Source: Pseudomonadota bacterium (GTDB lineage: Bacteria; Chloroflexota; UBA6077; JAJPGT01). Taken from it: 64,000 nt of DNA. A model generated the notes under the pieces. It had not been told where the DNA came from and did not search any database. It saw only the letters and a list, made by a program, of their open reading frames with translations. Within the stretch, counting starts at the first letter, position 1. Each line of letters begins with the position of its first letter. The DNA is taken from contig JAJPGT010000087.1 of NCBI GenBank assembly GCA_021325655.1, forward strand, positions 1 to 64,000, written 5' to 3'. A program made the translations under genes and the position numbers. This document shows positions 36,218 to 44,311 of the stretch, in pieces.

Positions 36218-36343
36218 CGTCTCCCTCCACGCCCATGCCTCGGACGGCGCGGCCCGGGGAGCGGGCTCGAGGGCAGGGCGCCGCGAGGGACAGGCTACTC
36301 GCTGCCGGCGAACCGGGCAAGAGGCGGTCGCGCGGGGGGCAGC

Positions 36344-36874
36344 TCACCCCCTGCTCGGCGCCTTGGCGGCGACCGCGGCGAGCGCCTCGCCGGTGAGTCG
36401 GTAGCTGAGCCACTCGCGCAGCCGCCGGGCGCCCTGGCGCTCGTAGAACTCAATCGATGGCGTGTTCCAGTCCAGCACCTGCCACTCCATCCGGCCGCAC
36501 CCGCGCCGGACCGCTTCGGCGGCGCAGGCGCGAAAGAGTGCCGCGCCGGCCCCGCGCCCCCGGGATTCGGGCCGGACGAACAGGTCCTCCAGGTACAGGG
36601 TGGGGCGGGCGAGAAAGGTAGAGTAGGTTTCAAAGAACGCGGCGTAGCCGGCCGCCTCACCGTCGAGCTCGGCGAGCAACACCTCGAAGCGGGGCGGGTG
36701 CCGGGTCGCGTCCGCCACCAGCCGCTCCCGCGCCGCGGCGTCGGGTCGGGGCAGCCGCTCGTAGTCCGCCAGCGCGTCCACCAGGTCCAGGAAGATCGAG
36801 ACCTCGCCCTCGCGCAGCGGCCGCACCACCACGCCACTCGACACCGCGTCCGGCGCCTGTTCCGTCTGGCTCAC
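36344..36874 (-). CDS. GNAT acetyltransferase, diamine/spermidine acetyltransferase-like
   Basis: A 176-residue GNAT enzyme from GTG 36874, seven bases after AAGGAGG; a TTG at 36904 also opens the frame but has no ribosome site. The acetyl-CoA motif A is LYLEDLFVRPESRGRGAGAAL (given in part), and the downstream GRMEWQVLDWNTPSIEFYE is highly typical of spermidine/spermine N1-acetyltransferase relatives. Likely substrate is a polyamine or a thia-lysine-like amine, by family resemblance. Divergent from the reductase at 37006. Confidence 0.87.
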   Translation of the reverse strand: MSQTEQAPDAVSSGVVVRPLREGEVSIFLDLVDALADYERLPRPDAAARERLVADATRHPPRFEVLLAELDGEAAGYAAFFETYSTFLARPTLYLEDLFVRPESRGRGAGAALFRACAAEAVRRGCGRMEWQVLDWNTPSIEFYERQGARRLREWLSYRLTGEALAAVAAKAPSRG

Positions 36875-37005
36875 CCGGTTTGCCTCCTTCGGCTGTTTGG
36901 CCAACAGTTGTACACCAGGCGGGCCGGCGCCGCGTGGGCGCGGCTATCCTTACTCGTAGCGTGTCGATTCCGCGGCGCGCCGCGGTCCCTGCGAGGTGAG
37001 GCCCC

Positions 37006-38001
37006 ATGGACACGTTCCGCGCCCTGGTTGTGGACAAGAGCGGCGACGGCACCGCTCTCTCGGTGCAGCGCTGGCGACCCGAGCAGCTCATGCCGGGCGA
37101 GGTGACGATCCGCGTCGAGTACTCCTCGGTGAACTACAAGGATGCCCTGGCGACGCGGCCCGATGGCCGAGTGGCCCGCGTCTACCCACTCATTCCCGGG
37201 ATCGACCTGGCCGGCATCGTGGTGGCGAGCGACGATCCCCGCTACCCCGTTGGGTCGCGGGTGCTCGCGCACGGCTACGAGCTGGGCGTGTCGCACCACG
37301 GCGGCTTCGCCGAGCTGGCGCGCGTCCCGAGCCGCTGGGTCGTCCCGCTGCCCGAGGGCCTGACCACCCGCGAGGCAATGGCGATCGGCACCGCCGGCTT
37401 CACCGCCGCCCTCTCGATCGAGCGTCTGGAGCACAACGGCCTGCGCCCTGGCGCCGGCCCGGTGCTGGTCACCGGCGCCTCGGGCGGCGTCGGCTCGATC
37501 GCGGTCGACCTGCTCGCCGCGCGAGGCTACCAGGTGATCGCCAGCACCGGCTCGCCGGAGGCACACGAGTACCTGCGGGCGCTGGGGGCCAGCGAGATCA
37601 TCGACCGCGCCGAGCTGAGTGCGCCCAGCGACCGCCCGCTGGAGAAGATGCGCTGGGCCGGCGCGGTCGACGCCGTCGGCGGGAGCACTCTGGCGACAAT
37701 CATCCGGACGCTCTCCTTCGGCGGCTGCGTCGCCGTCTCCGGCAACGTCGGCGGCGCGACGGTTTCCACCACGGTGTTCCCGTTTATCCTACGCGGGGTG
37801 AGCGTCCTCGGGATCGACTCCGCCAACCTGCCGCTGGAGCCACGAGCGTCGCTCTGGCAGCGGCTGGCGACCGACCTGCGCCCACCGCACCTGGAAGAGG
37901 CCATCGCCCACGAGGTAACGCTGGAGCAGCTCCCCGAGACGCTGGCGCGGATCCATCAGGGCCAGGTGCGCGGCCGGGCGGTGGTGCGGCTGAGCGACTG
38001 A
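37006..38001 (+). CDS. YhdH/AcuI-type quinone oxidoreductase (acrylyl-CoA reductase-like)
   Basis: A 331-residue medium-chain reductase without zinc ligands. Family features are YSSVNYKDALAT near the N-terminus, PLIPGIDLAG, and the NADPH-binding VLVTGASGGVGSIAVDLL. VFPFILRGVSVLGIDS is characteristic of the YhdH/AcuI branch, whose characterised members reduce acryloyl-CoA to propionyl-CoA. TGCGAGGTGAGG precedes the ATG. It is convergent with the aldolase at 38011, with only nine bases between them. Confidence 0.93.
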   Translation: MDTFRALVVDKSGDGTALSVQRWRPEQLMPGEVTIRVEYSSVNYKDALATRPDGRVARVYPLIPGIDLAGIVVASDDPRYPVGSRVLAHGYELGVSHHGGFAELARVPSRWVVPLPEGLTTREAMAIGTAGFTAALSIERLEHNGLRPGAGPVLVTGASGGVGSIAVDLLAARGYQVIASTGSPEAHEYLRALGASEIIDRAELSAPSDRPLEKMRWAGAVDAVGGSTLATIIRTLSFGGCVAVSGNVGGATVSTTVFPFILRGVSVLGIDSANLPLEPRASLWQRLATDLRPPHLEEAIAHEVTLEQLPETLARIHQGQVRGRAVVRLSD

Positions 38002-38010
38002 CCCCGAGCG

Positions 38011-38829
38011 CTACACCTCTTCCAGCGCCTCCGGGGCGGCGACCCCCTCCAGATCGCCGCAGAACTGCCGCAGCGCCGGGATGTCGCGCCGCAGCACCTC
38101 GGGGCCGAGCGCGAAGTCGCCGCTGTGGGCGATGATGTTCGCCCCGGCCCGAATCAGCTCCTGCTGCCGATCCAGGCTGTACCAGATATGGCTCCCGGCG
38201 CCCAGGCCGTGGGCACGCGCCGTCTGAATGATCTGGACGCACGCCTCGATGAAGCGGGGGTGGTGGTACTGCTCCGGCAGATCGAGCTGGATCGACAGAT
38301 CGTTCGGGCCGATCAGCACCCCGTCCAGCCCCTCCACGCTGCACAGCTCATCCAGCCGCGCCAGCGCCGGGGTGGACTCGACGTTGATGATGACGCTGAC
38401 CTGGCTATTGCGCTGGCGCAGGTACTCGAGCGTCTCTGGAGCGCTGCTCGGCCGGCCGCGCAGCAGGTCTTGCAGCTTCTGCCCCTTCAGCGGGCGCCAC
38501 TTGACCGCCCCGACCACCTGCCGCACGATCTCCGGGTCCTCTACATACGGGACGATCACCCCCAGCGCGCCAGCATCCGCCGCCATGGTGGCCAGGTATG
38601 GCTCATGGGCGGGGATGCGGACAATCGGGACGATGCCCGCTGCAGCGTAGGCCTGGCAGAGCCAGGCGGTCGACTCGCGGCCGAGCGGCGCGTGCTCGTT
38701 GTCGATGAACACCCAGTCCAGCCCCAGCCGCTTGACGCGTGAGAAGAAGGGCGCTGCCGCAGACGTGACCGCCGTGCCATACACTCGGCGCCCCGCGTGC
38801 AGCGCCTCCCGAAACTCCTGGCCGTTCAT
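38011..38829 (-). CDS. HpcH/HpaI-family aldolase
   Basis: A 272-residue class II aldolase of the 2-keto-3-deoxy-sugar-acid/4-hydroxy-2-oxoheptanedioate type, which splits such acids into pyruvate and an aldehyde. Motifs: GLDWVFIDNEHAPLGRE, VRIPAHEP, LGVIVPYVEDPE, VIINVESTPALARLDEL with a metal-binding Glu, and GVLIGPNDLSIQL with the metal-binding Asp region. ATG 38829 follows a GAGGAGCGAGAAAGG ribosome site; the frame continues upstream but only as a shadow of the SDR gene. It is preceded by the SDR at 38909-39682 in the same direction, so both probably work in one pathway. Confidence 0.92.
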   Translation of the reverse strand: MNGQEFREALHAGRRVYGTAVTSAAAPFFSRVKRLGLDWVFIDNEHAPLGRESTAWLCQAYAAAGIVPIVRIPAHEPYLATMAADAGALGVIVPYVEDPEIVRQVVGAVKWRPLKGQKLQDLLRGRPSSAPETLEYLRQRNSQVSVIINVESTPALARLDELCSVEGLDGVLIGPNDLSIQLDLPEQYHHPRFIEACVQIIQTARAHGLGAGSHIWYSLDRQQELIRAGANIIAHSGDFALGPEVLRRDIPALRQFCGDLEGVAAPEALEEV

Positions 38830-38908
38830 ACCTTTCTCGCTCCTCGGCGTGACAGCAGAGGATAACGGAGCCGCGACCCCAGCGGCCTGCGGCAGCGCTA
38901 ACGCGAGG

Positions 38909-39682
38909 CTAGAACTTCTTCCAGGCGACGTAGCCGCCGTCGGCGACGACCGCCGTGCCGTGGATGTACGAAGCCTGGTCCGAGGCGAGAAACAGCACCG
39001 TGGCGGCGATCTCCTCGGGCGTGCCGATGCGGTGCAGCGGATTGCCACCGCGGACGCTCTCCAGGAACTGCTCCCGCCCCTCCAGGTTCAGGTCCTTCAT
39101 CGCCGCGGCCAGCATCGGGGTATCGATCGTCCCTGGACAGACGGCGTTCACCCGCACCCCGCGTGGCCCGGCCTCGATAGAGAGCGTGCGGGTGAACCCG
39201 ATGATCCCGGCCTTGGTGGCGGCGTAGACGGCGCAGTGGGGCAGGCCGATCAGCCCCTGGACGGACGAGGTGAGCACGATCGCCCCACCCCGCCCCTCCA
39301 TCGCCCGCAGCGCGTACTTGGCGCAGAAGATCATCCCCGCCAGGTTGACCCCAAGCACCCGCTGAATGTCGGCGTCGCTCATCTCCACCAGCGGCTGGTA
39401 GTGGTCGATCCCCACGTTCGAGTGCATCACGTCGAGCGCGCCCATCCACGCGACCGCCTGGGCAACCATCTCGCCCACCTGGGCGCCGCTGGCGACATCG
39501 ACCGGCAGGAAGCGCGCCGTGCCGCCGGCTGCGGCGATCTGCGCCACCGTCTCCTCGCCCCCCACGGGATCGAGGTCCGCGACGGTGACCCGCGCGCCCT
39601 CGGCGGCAAACGCGCGCGCCGTAGCCCGGCCGATGCCCGAGGCGGCGCCGGTGACGATCACCCCCTTCCCCGCGAAGCGCAT
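38909..39682 (-). CDS. SDR-family dehydrogenase (first copy)
   Basis: A 257-residue classical short-chain dehydrogenase. NAD(P) site VTGAASGIGRATARAF; Asp after beta2 (VTVADLDP) favours NAD+; active-site Ser in IVLTSSVQG, Tyr and Lys in CAVYAATKAG. GGAGGATGCC precedes the ATG. It lies 80 bases upstream of the HpcH/HpaI aldolase. By analogy with Entner-Doudoroff-like non-phosphorylative routes it may oxidise a sugar or keto-deoxy acid before aldol cleavage, which is an inference from gene order. Confidence 0.93.
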   Translation of the reverse strand: MRFAGKGVIVTGAASGIGRATARAFAAEGARVTVADLDPVGGEETVAQIAAAGGTARFLPVDVASGAQVGEMVAQAVAWMGALDVMHSNVGIDHYQPLVEMSDADIQRVLGVNLAGMIFCAKYALRAMEGRGGAIVLTSSVQGLIGLPHCAVYAATKAGIIGFTRTLSIEAGPRGVRVNAVCPGTIDTPMLAAAMKDLNLEGREQFLESVRGGNPLHRIGTPEEIAATVLFLASDQASYIHGTAVVADGGYVAWKKF

Positions 39683-39799
39683 GGCATCCTCCTTCCTCTA
39701 TGCGTGGCGCGGACGCGGCCCCGCCCCAGCGGCGTTGTCCTCCCCAGGATACACGCAGCGCGCCCGTTGGAAACCCGCTGCAACACCCTGACTTGCCGA

Positions 39800-39824
39800 G
39801 AGCGTAGCGCAAGGCGCTACGCTC
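39800..39824. promoter_or_regulatory. Palindrome upstream of antitoxin remnant
   Basis: GAGCGTAGCGC (39800-39810) is exactly complementary to 39814-39824, leaving a 3-base centre. It ends 41 bases before the antitoxin-type ATG at 39866 and could be the autoregulatory operator of a toxin-antitoxin unit. A terminator-type stem for the region is the alternative, but no gene ends here. Confidence 0.5.
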
Positions 39825-39865
39825 CGCTTCTGAGGTGAGAGCCGAGGGCAGCCAGAGAACGACGA

Positions 39866-40165
39866 ATGAAGCCGAAGGAGCCGATCCCGGAGTTCAAGAG
39901 CGGCGAGAAGAGGCGGCATTCTGGGATACGCACGACTTCGCCGACTACTGGGACGAGTGGAAGCCCGTTCGGGTGCGCTTTGCCAAGAACCTGTCCGAGG
40001 GGATCACCATCCGCCTGGACCCCGAGACGCTCGGGATGCTCCGCCAGGCGGCCAGGAAGAAGGGCCTGGGCCCGACCACCCTGGCCCGCATGTGGATCCT
40101 GGAGCGCCTGCACGACTCGGGCGCGTCGCTTCACCGGCGACGGAAGGGAGCGCTCGGGCTGCTGC
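39866..40165 (+). pseudogene. CopG/BrnA-type antitoxin, frameshifted
   Basis: The N-terminus MKPKEPIPEFKSGE begins at ATG 39866 in one frame, and the rest, EEAAFWDTHDFADYWDEW then RFAKNLSEGITIRLDPETLG and ILERLHD, continues in another. Joined, they match a CopG-antitoxin-like protein of type II toxin-antitoxin systems, a ribbon-helix-helix protein with a preceding FWDTHD motif. The shift lies at about 39903-39910 and is explained by loss of one base. The shifted frame has no stop at the normal end and runs to 40332, across the 3' end of the convergent aminopeptidase gene. No toxin gene adjoins it. The shifted frame could also start at GTG 39835, giving a protein with an altered N-terminus. 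Confidence 0.65.
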
Positions 40166-40166
40166 T

Positions 40167-41153
40167 CTACTCACCTGGATCATCGAGCAGAAAGCGCCCG
40201 TCATCCAGCACGGGCTCGCCGTCCAGCTCCACCCGCGGGTGGCTGATGATCGCGTCCAAGTGGATCTTGGCGCGGACGGAGCCGCCGGCCAGGGTGGCGT
40301 TGGAGCCGGTGCTGACGTGGCCCCAGGCATAGATCCGCTCGCCCTCGAAGCTGGGATCGTCACCCAGCAGCGCCGCGCCCGGGTTGGTCCCCATGCCCCA
40401 GGCGGCGAAGTTGTAGGCGCCCGGATCCTCCAGCGCGGCGAGCATCTGGCGGAGCCGGCGGGCCTCGGGGCCGCCGCGGAACTCCACCGCCCGGCCCTGG
40501 CGGAAGACGATGGTGACCGGGGCAGAGAGCCGGCCGAGCAGGGTGATGCTGCCGTCCACCACCGCCTCCCCCTCCACGGTGCCGGCGTTCGGGACGTGCA
40601 GGATCAGCCCCGGGGGAAAGAAGTCCAACTCGCCGGGCTGGGTACAGAAGCCGTCCGCGGCCAGCACCGGATGGCCCAGCTCGAAGCGGACGTCCGTCCC
40701 GAGCGCGGTGGTGAGGCGCGCGGTCCGGGCACGCTGGACCCGTGCCGCCAGCCGGTGGGTCAGGTCTGCCAGGGCATCCATGTCCACGCTCAACGTGCGC
40801 AGGAACGTCGCCTCGCTCACGCCCGGCATGGAGATCACCCGCGCTCCGGCGCGCTGCGCTTCCACCCGGGCCTGAGAATGGGTGAGCGAGCGGGTGGTGT
40901 GGAGCAGCAGCACGTCCGCAGCGCGCATCGCCGCGGCGACCGTGTCCGGCGGCTCGGTGGCCGGCCCCTCGCGTCCGGCGAAGACGATGGCCGCCGCCTC
41001 CGCCCCGGCGGCGCGCGCTGCGCCCAGCAGCGCCTCGGTGACGCTCTGGTCGCGGAGCGTGTCGGTCACCACCAGCACCCGCTCCCCCGGCTTGACCGCC
41101 AGGCAGCGATCGATCGCGACGCGGGCGCAGCGCGCCAGCTCAACGCTCTTCAT
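40167..41153 (-). CDS. M29 aminopeptidase/NicX-like metalloenzyme
   Basis: A 328-residue protein of the thermophilic-metalloaminopeptidase-like fold. The N-terminal half has KPGERVLVVTDTLRD, VLLLHTTRSLTHS and MPGVSEATFLR; the C-terminal half has GNW-like PNAGTVEGEAVVDGSI, LGDDPSFEGERIYAWGHVSTGSN (given in part) and IHLDAIISHPRVELDG, regions that supply Glu, His and Asp metal ligands in M29 and in NicX, a 2,5-dihydroxypyridine dioxygenase of the same fold. Peptidase and ring-cleaving roles cannot be separated from sequence here. It lies 34 bases after the SDR at 41188-41997 in the same direction. Confidence 0.75.
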   Translation of the reverse strand: MKSVELARCARVAIDRCLAVKPGERVLVVTDTLRDQSVTEALLGAARAAGAEAAAIVFAGREGPATEPPDTVAAAMRAADVLLLHTTRSLTHSQARVEAQRAGARVISMPGVSEATFLRTLSVDMDALADLTHRLAARVQRARTARLTTALGTDVRFELGHPVLAADGFCTQPGELDFFPPGLILHVPNAGTVEGEAVVDGSITLLGRLSAPVTIVFRQGRAVEFRGGPEARRLRQMLAALEDPGAYNFAAWGMGTNPGAALLGDDPSFEGERIYAWGHVSTGSNATLAGGSVRAKIHLDAIISHPRVELDGEPVLDDGRFLLDDPGE

Positions 41154-41187
41154 CTGCTCTATCTCCTCCGGGCCGCGCGTGGCGTCC

Positions 41188-41997
41188 CTACACCGCCAGG
41201 TAGCCTCCGTCGACCGGCAGCACCGCTCCGGTCACCATCGCCGCGCCCGGGGAGGCCAGGAACAGCGCCGCCGCGACGATGTCGATCGGCTTGCCCATTC
41301 GGCCGATCGGGATCTTGGAGACGATGGTCGCCTCGTAGGTGGGGTCGTAGTCCAGCACCCGGCGCACCAGCGGGGTGTCGAAGGTGCAGGGCGCCAGGGC
41401 GTTGACCCGCACCCCGTGCCTGGCCCACTCGGCCGCCAGCGTCCTGGTCACCTGGATCACCCCGCCCTTGCTCGCACAGTAGGCGACGCTGAGGGGCAGC
41501 GCCGCCAGCCCGCCAATGGAGGCGAAGTTGATGATCGCCCCGCGCTGCCGGGCGATCATCTGCCGCCCAACGACCTGGCAGCAGAGGAAGGTGCCGGTCA
41601 GGTTGACGCCTAGCACCCGCTCCCACTCCTCGTCGGTGAACGCCTCGGCCGGCTTGCGCAGGGTGATTCCGGCCGAATTGACCAGCACGTCCACCTGGCC
41701 GAAACGGAACAGCGTGGTGTTGAGCATCTGCTCGACGCTCTCCCGCTGCCGGACGTCGACCACAGTAGCGATGCAGTCTCGCCCGCTCGGGTCGATCGCC
41801 TGCTGTGCCTCGGCCGCCGCCTCGGCGTTCACGTCTGCGATGGCGACCCGCGCCCCGGCCCCGGCCAGCCCTTCGGCGACCGCGCGGCCCAGCCCGCTCG
41901 CTCCCCCGGTCACGATCGCCACCTGTCCCGACAGGTCGAACAACCCCTGAACCGTTGCGCGCAGGGCCGCCCGAGAGTCCGCGCTCCCTGTGTCCAT
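41188..41997 (-). CDS. SDR-family dehydrogenase (second copy)
   Basis: A 269-residue classical SDR starting at ATG 41997, with GAGGGAACGAG before it; the longer frame upstream crosses the divergent promoter region and is not coding. NAD(P) site VTGGASGLGRAVAEGL, Asp after beta2 (VAIADVNAE), Ser in INFASIGG, Tyr/Lys in SVAYCASKGG. It has an extra N-terminal 20 residues before the Rossmann fold. The promoter at 42059-42087 reads toward it. It differs enough from the SDR at 38909 that the two are not a recent duplication. Confidence 0.92.
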   Translation of the reverse strand: MDTGSADSRAALRATVQGLFDLSGQVAIVTGGASGLGRAVAEGLAGAGARVAIADVNAEAAAEAQQAIDPSGRDCIATVVDVRQRESVEQMLNTTLFRFGQVDVLVNSAGITLRKPAEAFTDEEWERVLGVNLTGTFLCCQVVGRQMIARQRGAIINFASIGGLAALPLSVAYCASKGGVIQVTRTLAAEWARHGVRVNALAPCTFDTPLVRRVLDYDPTYEATIVSKIPIGRMGKPIDIVAAALFLASPGAAMVTGAVLPVDGGYLAV

Positions 41998-42058
41998 ACT
42001 CGTTCCCTCGCCAGAACCGCCTCTGCCAGCGGACGGCCCGCGGCCGCCCGCGCCGCAT

Positions 42059-42087
42059 AGCATAGGACGATCCTTCCGCTTGCACAA
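42059..42087 (-). promoter_or_regulatory. Promoter of SDR-aminopeptidase unit
   Basis: Minus-strand TTGTGC (42087-42082) and TATGCT (42064-42059), spacer 17. Its -35 lies only four bases from the -35 of the opposite promoter at 42092-42120, so the two polymerases would compete for this site. Confidence 0.65.
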
Positions 42088-42091
42088 CCGC

Positions 42092-42120
42092 TTGACCAGT
42101 CTAGAAGCGGAGCGTATGAT
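42092..42120 (+). promoter_or_regulatory. Promoter of MBL-fold gene
   Basis: TTGACC (42092-42097) and TATGAT (42115-42120), spacer 17. The -10 covers the first possible ATG (42116), so that codon cannot be on the transcript; the ATG at 42131 would lie within a few bases of the transcript end. A 7-bp direct repeat CCGCTTG (42076-42082 and 42088-42094) lies between the two divergent promoters. Confidence 0.7.
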
Positions 42121-42130
42121 CGGCGTCGCC

Positions 42131-43072
42131 ATGCGCAGCCAGATCATCCGCCTTGCCGACCACCTGTACGCGATCCAGACACCGTTTATCGCCGGCCAGC
42201 CAGAGCCGTACGTCACCTCGTACCTGGTGCTCGGCCGCGTCGCGGCGCTGTTCGACTCGGGCCTGGTCTCCACCTCCCCCGACGTCCTGGCGCTGCTGGA
42301 GCAGCTCGGGCGGCCGCCGGCCAACCTGCGGCTGATCGTCAACAGCCATGCCCACTACGACCACATCGGCGCCAACGGCCCGCTGAAGGAGGCGACCGGC
42401 TGTGTCGTGGTCGCGGAGGGAAGCGGGGTGCCCTGGATCGAGGACCACCACCGCCAGTGGCGGGAGTTCTTCGAAGCGTTCCCCGATGCCTACACCGCAC
42501 CGGAGACGGAGCGGCAGCACTTCTGGGACTGCCTGGGGCCGGAGGCGAGCGTGGAGGTCCAGACCAGCGGTGGCTTCCGCCTCGGCTTGGGCGATGGCGT
42601 GGCGCTCGACGTCTTCCCCACCCCGGGCCACATCTCCTCCTGCGTGAGCGCGGTGGACGTGGGCAGCGGCGCGCTGCTGACCGGCGATTCGTTCCAGGGC
42701 CAGGGGTTCTTCGGCGGGTTGCCGCAGTACGACTGCGTCTCCGCCTACCGCGCCACCCTGGCCGCCTACGCCGAGCGCGCCCCGCGGCTGCTACTCACCG
42801 CGCACACTCCGCCGCTGGAGGGTGCGGACGTCGCCGCGGCGGTGCGGGCCTCGGACGAGCTGGTGGAGGCGATCGCCGAGACGGTGCGAGGGCTGCTCCG
42901 GCGCCGGGGCGGGCCGGTGCACCTGCGCGAGGTGGGCGAGGCAGTCACCGCGGCCTTCCGGCGTCCCTATACCGTGCAGGCGCTGTTCACCATGAACGCG
43001 CACCTCGAGGAGCTGGCCAGGCAGGAGCTGGCCCGGCGCCTCGAACCCGGCAGCAATCGCTGGCTTGGCTAG
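42131..43072 (+). CDS. Metallo-beta-lactamase-fold hydrolase
   Basis: A 313-residue MBL-superfamily protein with the zinc motif NSHAHYDHIGANG (HxHxDH), downstream His in FPTPGHISSC, Asp in LLTGDSFQGQG and a final TAHTPP His. The C-terminal 90 residues are helical, as in many thioesterase- or lactonase-like members. ATG 42131 is chosen rather than 42116 because 42116 overlaps the -10 box; the mRNA may thus be leaderless or nearly so. It is divergent from the SDR unit and is followed, 19 bases later, by the LacI regulator. Confidence 0.88.
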   Translation: MRSQIIRLADHLYAIQTPFIAGQPEPYVTSYLVLGRVAALFDSGLVSTSPDVLALLEQLGRPPANLRLIVNSHAHYDHIGANGPLKEATGCVVVAEGSGVPWIEDHHRQWREFFEAFPDAYTAPETERQHFWDCLGPEASVEVQTSGGFRLGLGDGVALDVFPTPGHISSCVSAVDVGSGALLTGDSFQGQGFFGGLPQYDCVSAYRATLAAYAERAPRLLLTAHTPPLEGADVAAAVRASDELVEAIAETVRGLLRRRGGPVHLREVGEAVTAAFRRPYTVQALFTMNAHLEELARQELARRLEPGSNRWLG

Positions 43073-43091
43073 CGGGTGGAGGCGGAGGAAC

Positions 43092-44207
43092 GTGGCGACG
43101 AACGCGCGCGCAGATGGCCGTGACTCCCAGGGCAGGCCGAACCGCGCTGCCCGCCCGCGGCCGCGCCGGCCGACGCTGCGCGACGTGGCGCGGCTGGCGG
43201 GAGTGGATCCCTCGGTCGTCTCGCGCGAGCTAAGCGGACAGGAGAGCCGCGTCCGCCCCGAGACGCGGGCCCGCGTGCTGGCCGCGGTCGCCCAGCTCGG
43301 CTATCAGCCGAACCAGGTGGCGCGGGGCCTGAGCCTGGGGCGGATGCTCACACTGGGAGTGCTGATCCCCAGCCTCACCAGTCCGGCCTACGCGGCGATG
43401 ATCGCCGGCGCGGAGCGGGCGGCCTGCGCCGCCGACTACGTGCTGCTGTTCGCCGGCACCGGGGACGACGACGAGACGATGTGCCGCCAGCTCGGCCGCC
43501 TCGCCCATCGGGTAGATGGCATCGTCATGGCCAGCGCCCGCCGCGATGGCCGGGCGCTCCAGAGGCTCCAGCAGCTCGGCGTCCCGTTCATCCTGCTCAA
43601 CCGTCGCGGCGGCGAGGCCGATCCCTGCGTGATCGGCGACGACGAGGAGGGGACGCGGCTGGCCGTGCAGCACCTGGCCGCGCTGGGCCACCGTCGCATC
43701 GCCTGTATCTGCGCCCCGAGCGTGATCGACACCGCGGTGCGACGCCGGGCGGCGTTCCTGGAGGCGATGGCGGCGCTGGGGCTGGCCGTCGAGCCGGCCT
43801 GGCTCGTGGTCGCCTCCCCTGGCGACTCTCAGGGGGGCGAAGCCGCGGTGCGGGCGCTGCTGGGCCTGCCGGAGGCGCAGCGGCCGACGGCGCTGTTCTG
43901 TGCCGCGGGCCTGACCACCTCGCTGCAGACCCTGGCCGCGCTGCAGCGGCTCGGGCAGCGTATCCCGGCCGACGTCTCGGTCGTCGGCTTCGACGACTCG
44001 CCGTTGCTCGACTACCTTTCCCCGCCGTTGACGACGGTGCGGATGCCGCACGCCGCGATGGGCGCGCGAGCGGTCGAGCTGCTCCTGGCGCACCTGCAAG
44101 GGCAGCAGATCCCGCGCGAGACATGCCTGGAGGAGCGGCCCAAGCTGGTGCTGCGCAACTCGACCGGGCCGGCTTCTTCCGACGTGTGCAGCCCGGCACC
44201 ATCGTGA
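43092..44207 (+). CDS. LacI-family transcriptional regulator
   Basis: A 371-residue repressor. An unusual basic N-terminal extension of about 27 residues (rich in Arg and Pro) precedes the helix-turn-helix TLRDVARLAGVDPSVVSREL and the hinge region QPNQVARGLSLG. The sensor domain is a periplasmic-binding fold (LGVLIPSLTSPAYAAMI, CVIGDDEEGTRLAVQHL, DVSVVGFDDSPLLDYL). GTG 43092 has GGCGGAGG just upstream. It sits at the head of the sugar ABC transporter and E1 genes and probably controls them and perhaps the divergent SDR/MBL promoters in response to a sugar-like ligand. Confidence 0.93.
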   Translation: MATNARADGRDSQGRPNRAARPRPRRPTLRDVARLAGVDPSVVSRELSGQESRVRPETRARVLAAVAQLGYQPNQVARGLSLGRMLTLGVLIPSLTSPAYAAMIAGAERAACAADYVLLFAGTGDDDETMCRQLGRLAHRVDGIVMASARRDGRALQRLQQLGVPFILLNRRGGEADPCVIGDDEEGTRLAVQHLAALGHRRIACICAPSVIDTAVRRRAAFLEAMAALGLAVEPAWLVVASPGDSQGGEAAVRALLGLPEAQRPTALFCAAGLTTSLQTLAALQRLGQRIPADVSVVGFDDSPLLDYLSPPLTTVRMPHAAMGARAVELLLAHLQGQQIPRETCLEERPKLVLRNSTGPASSDVCSPAPS

Positions 44208-44311
44208 CGGTGGACCAGCAGAAGGGGGTGACGGGGACAACAGACAGCCAGACAGCGGCTCAGGCTTCAGCACGAGACGATGGCCCGTCGAGGGCGAGGA
44301 GGCACATTCCC

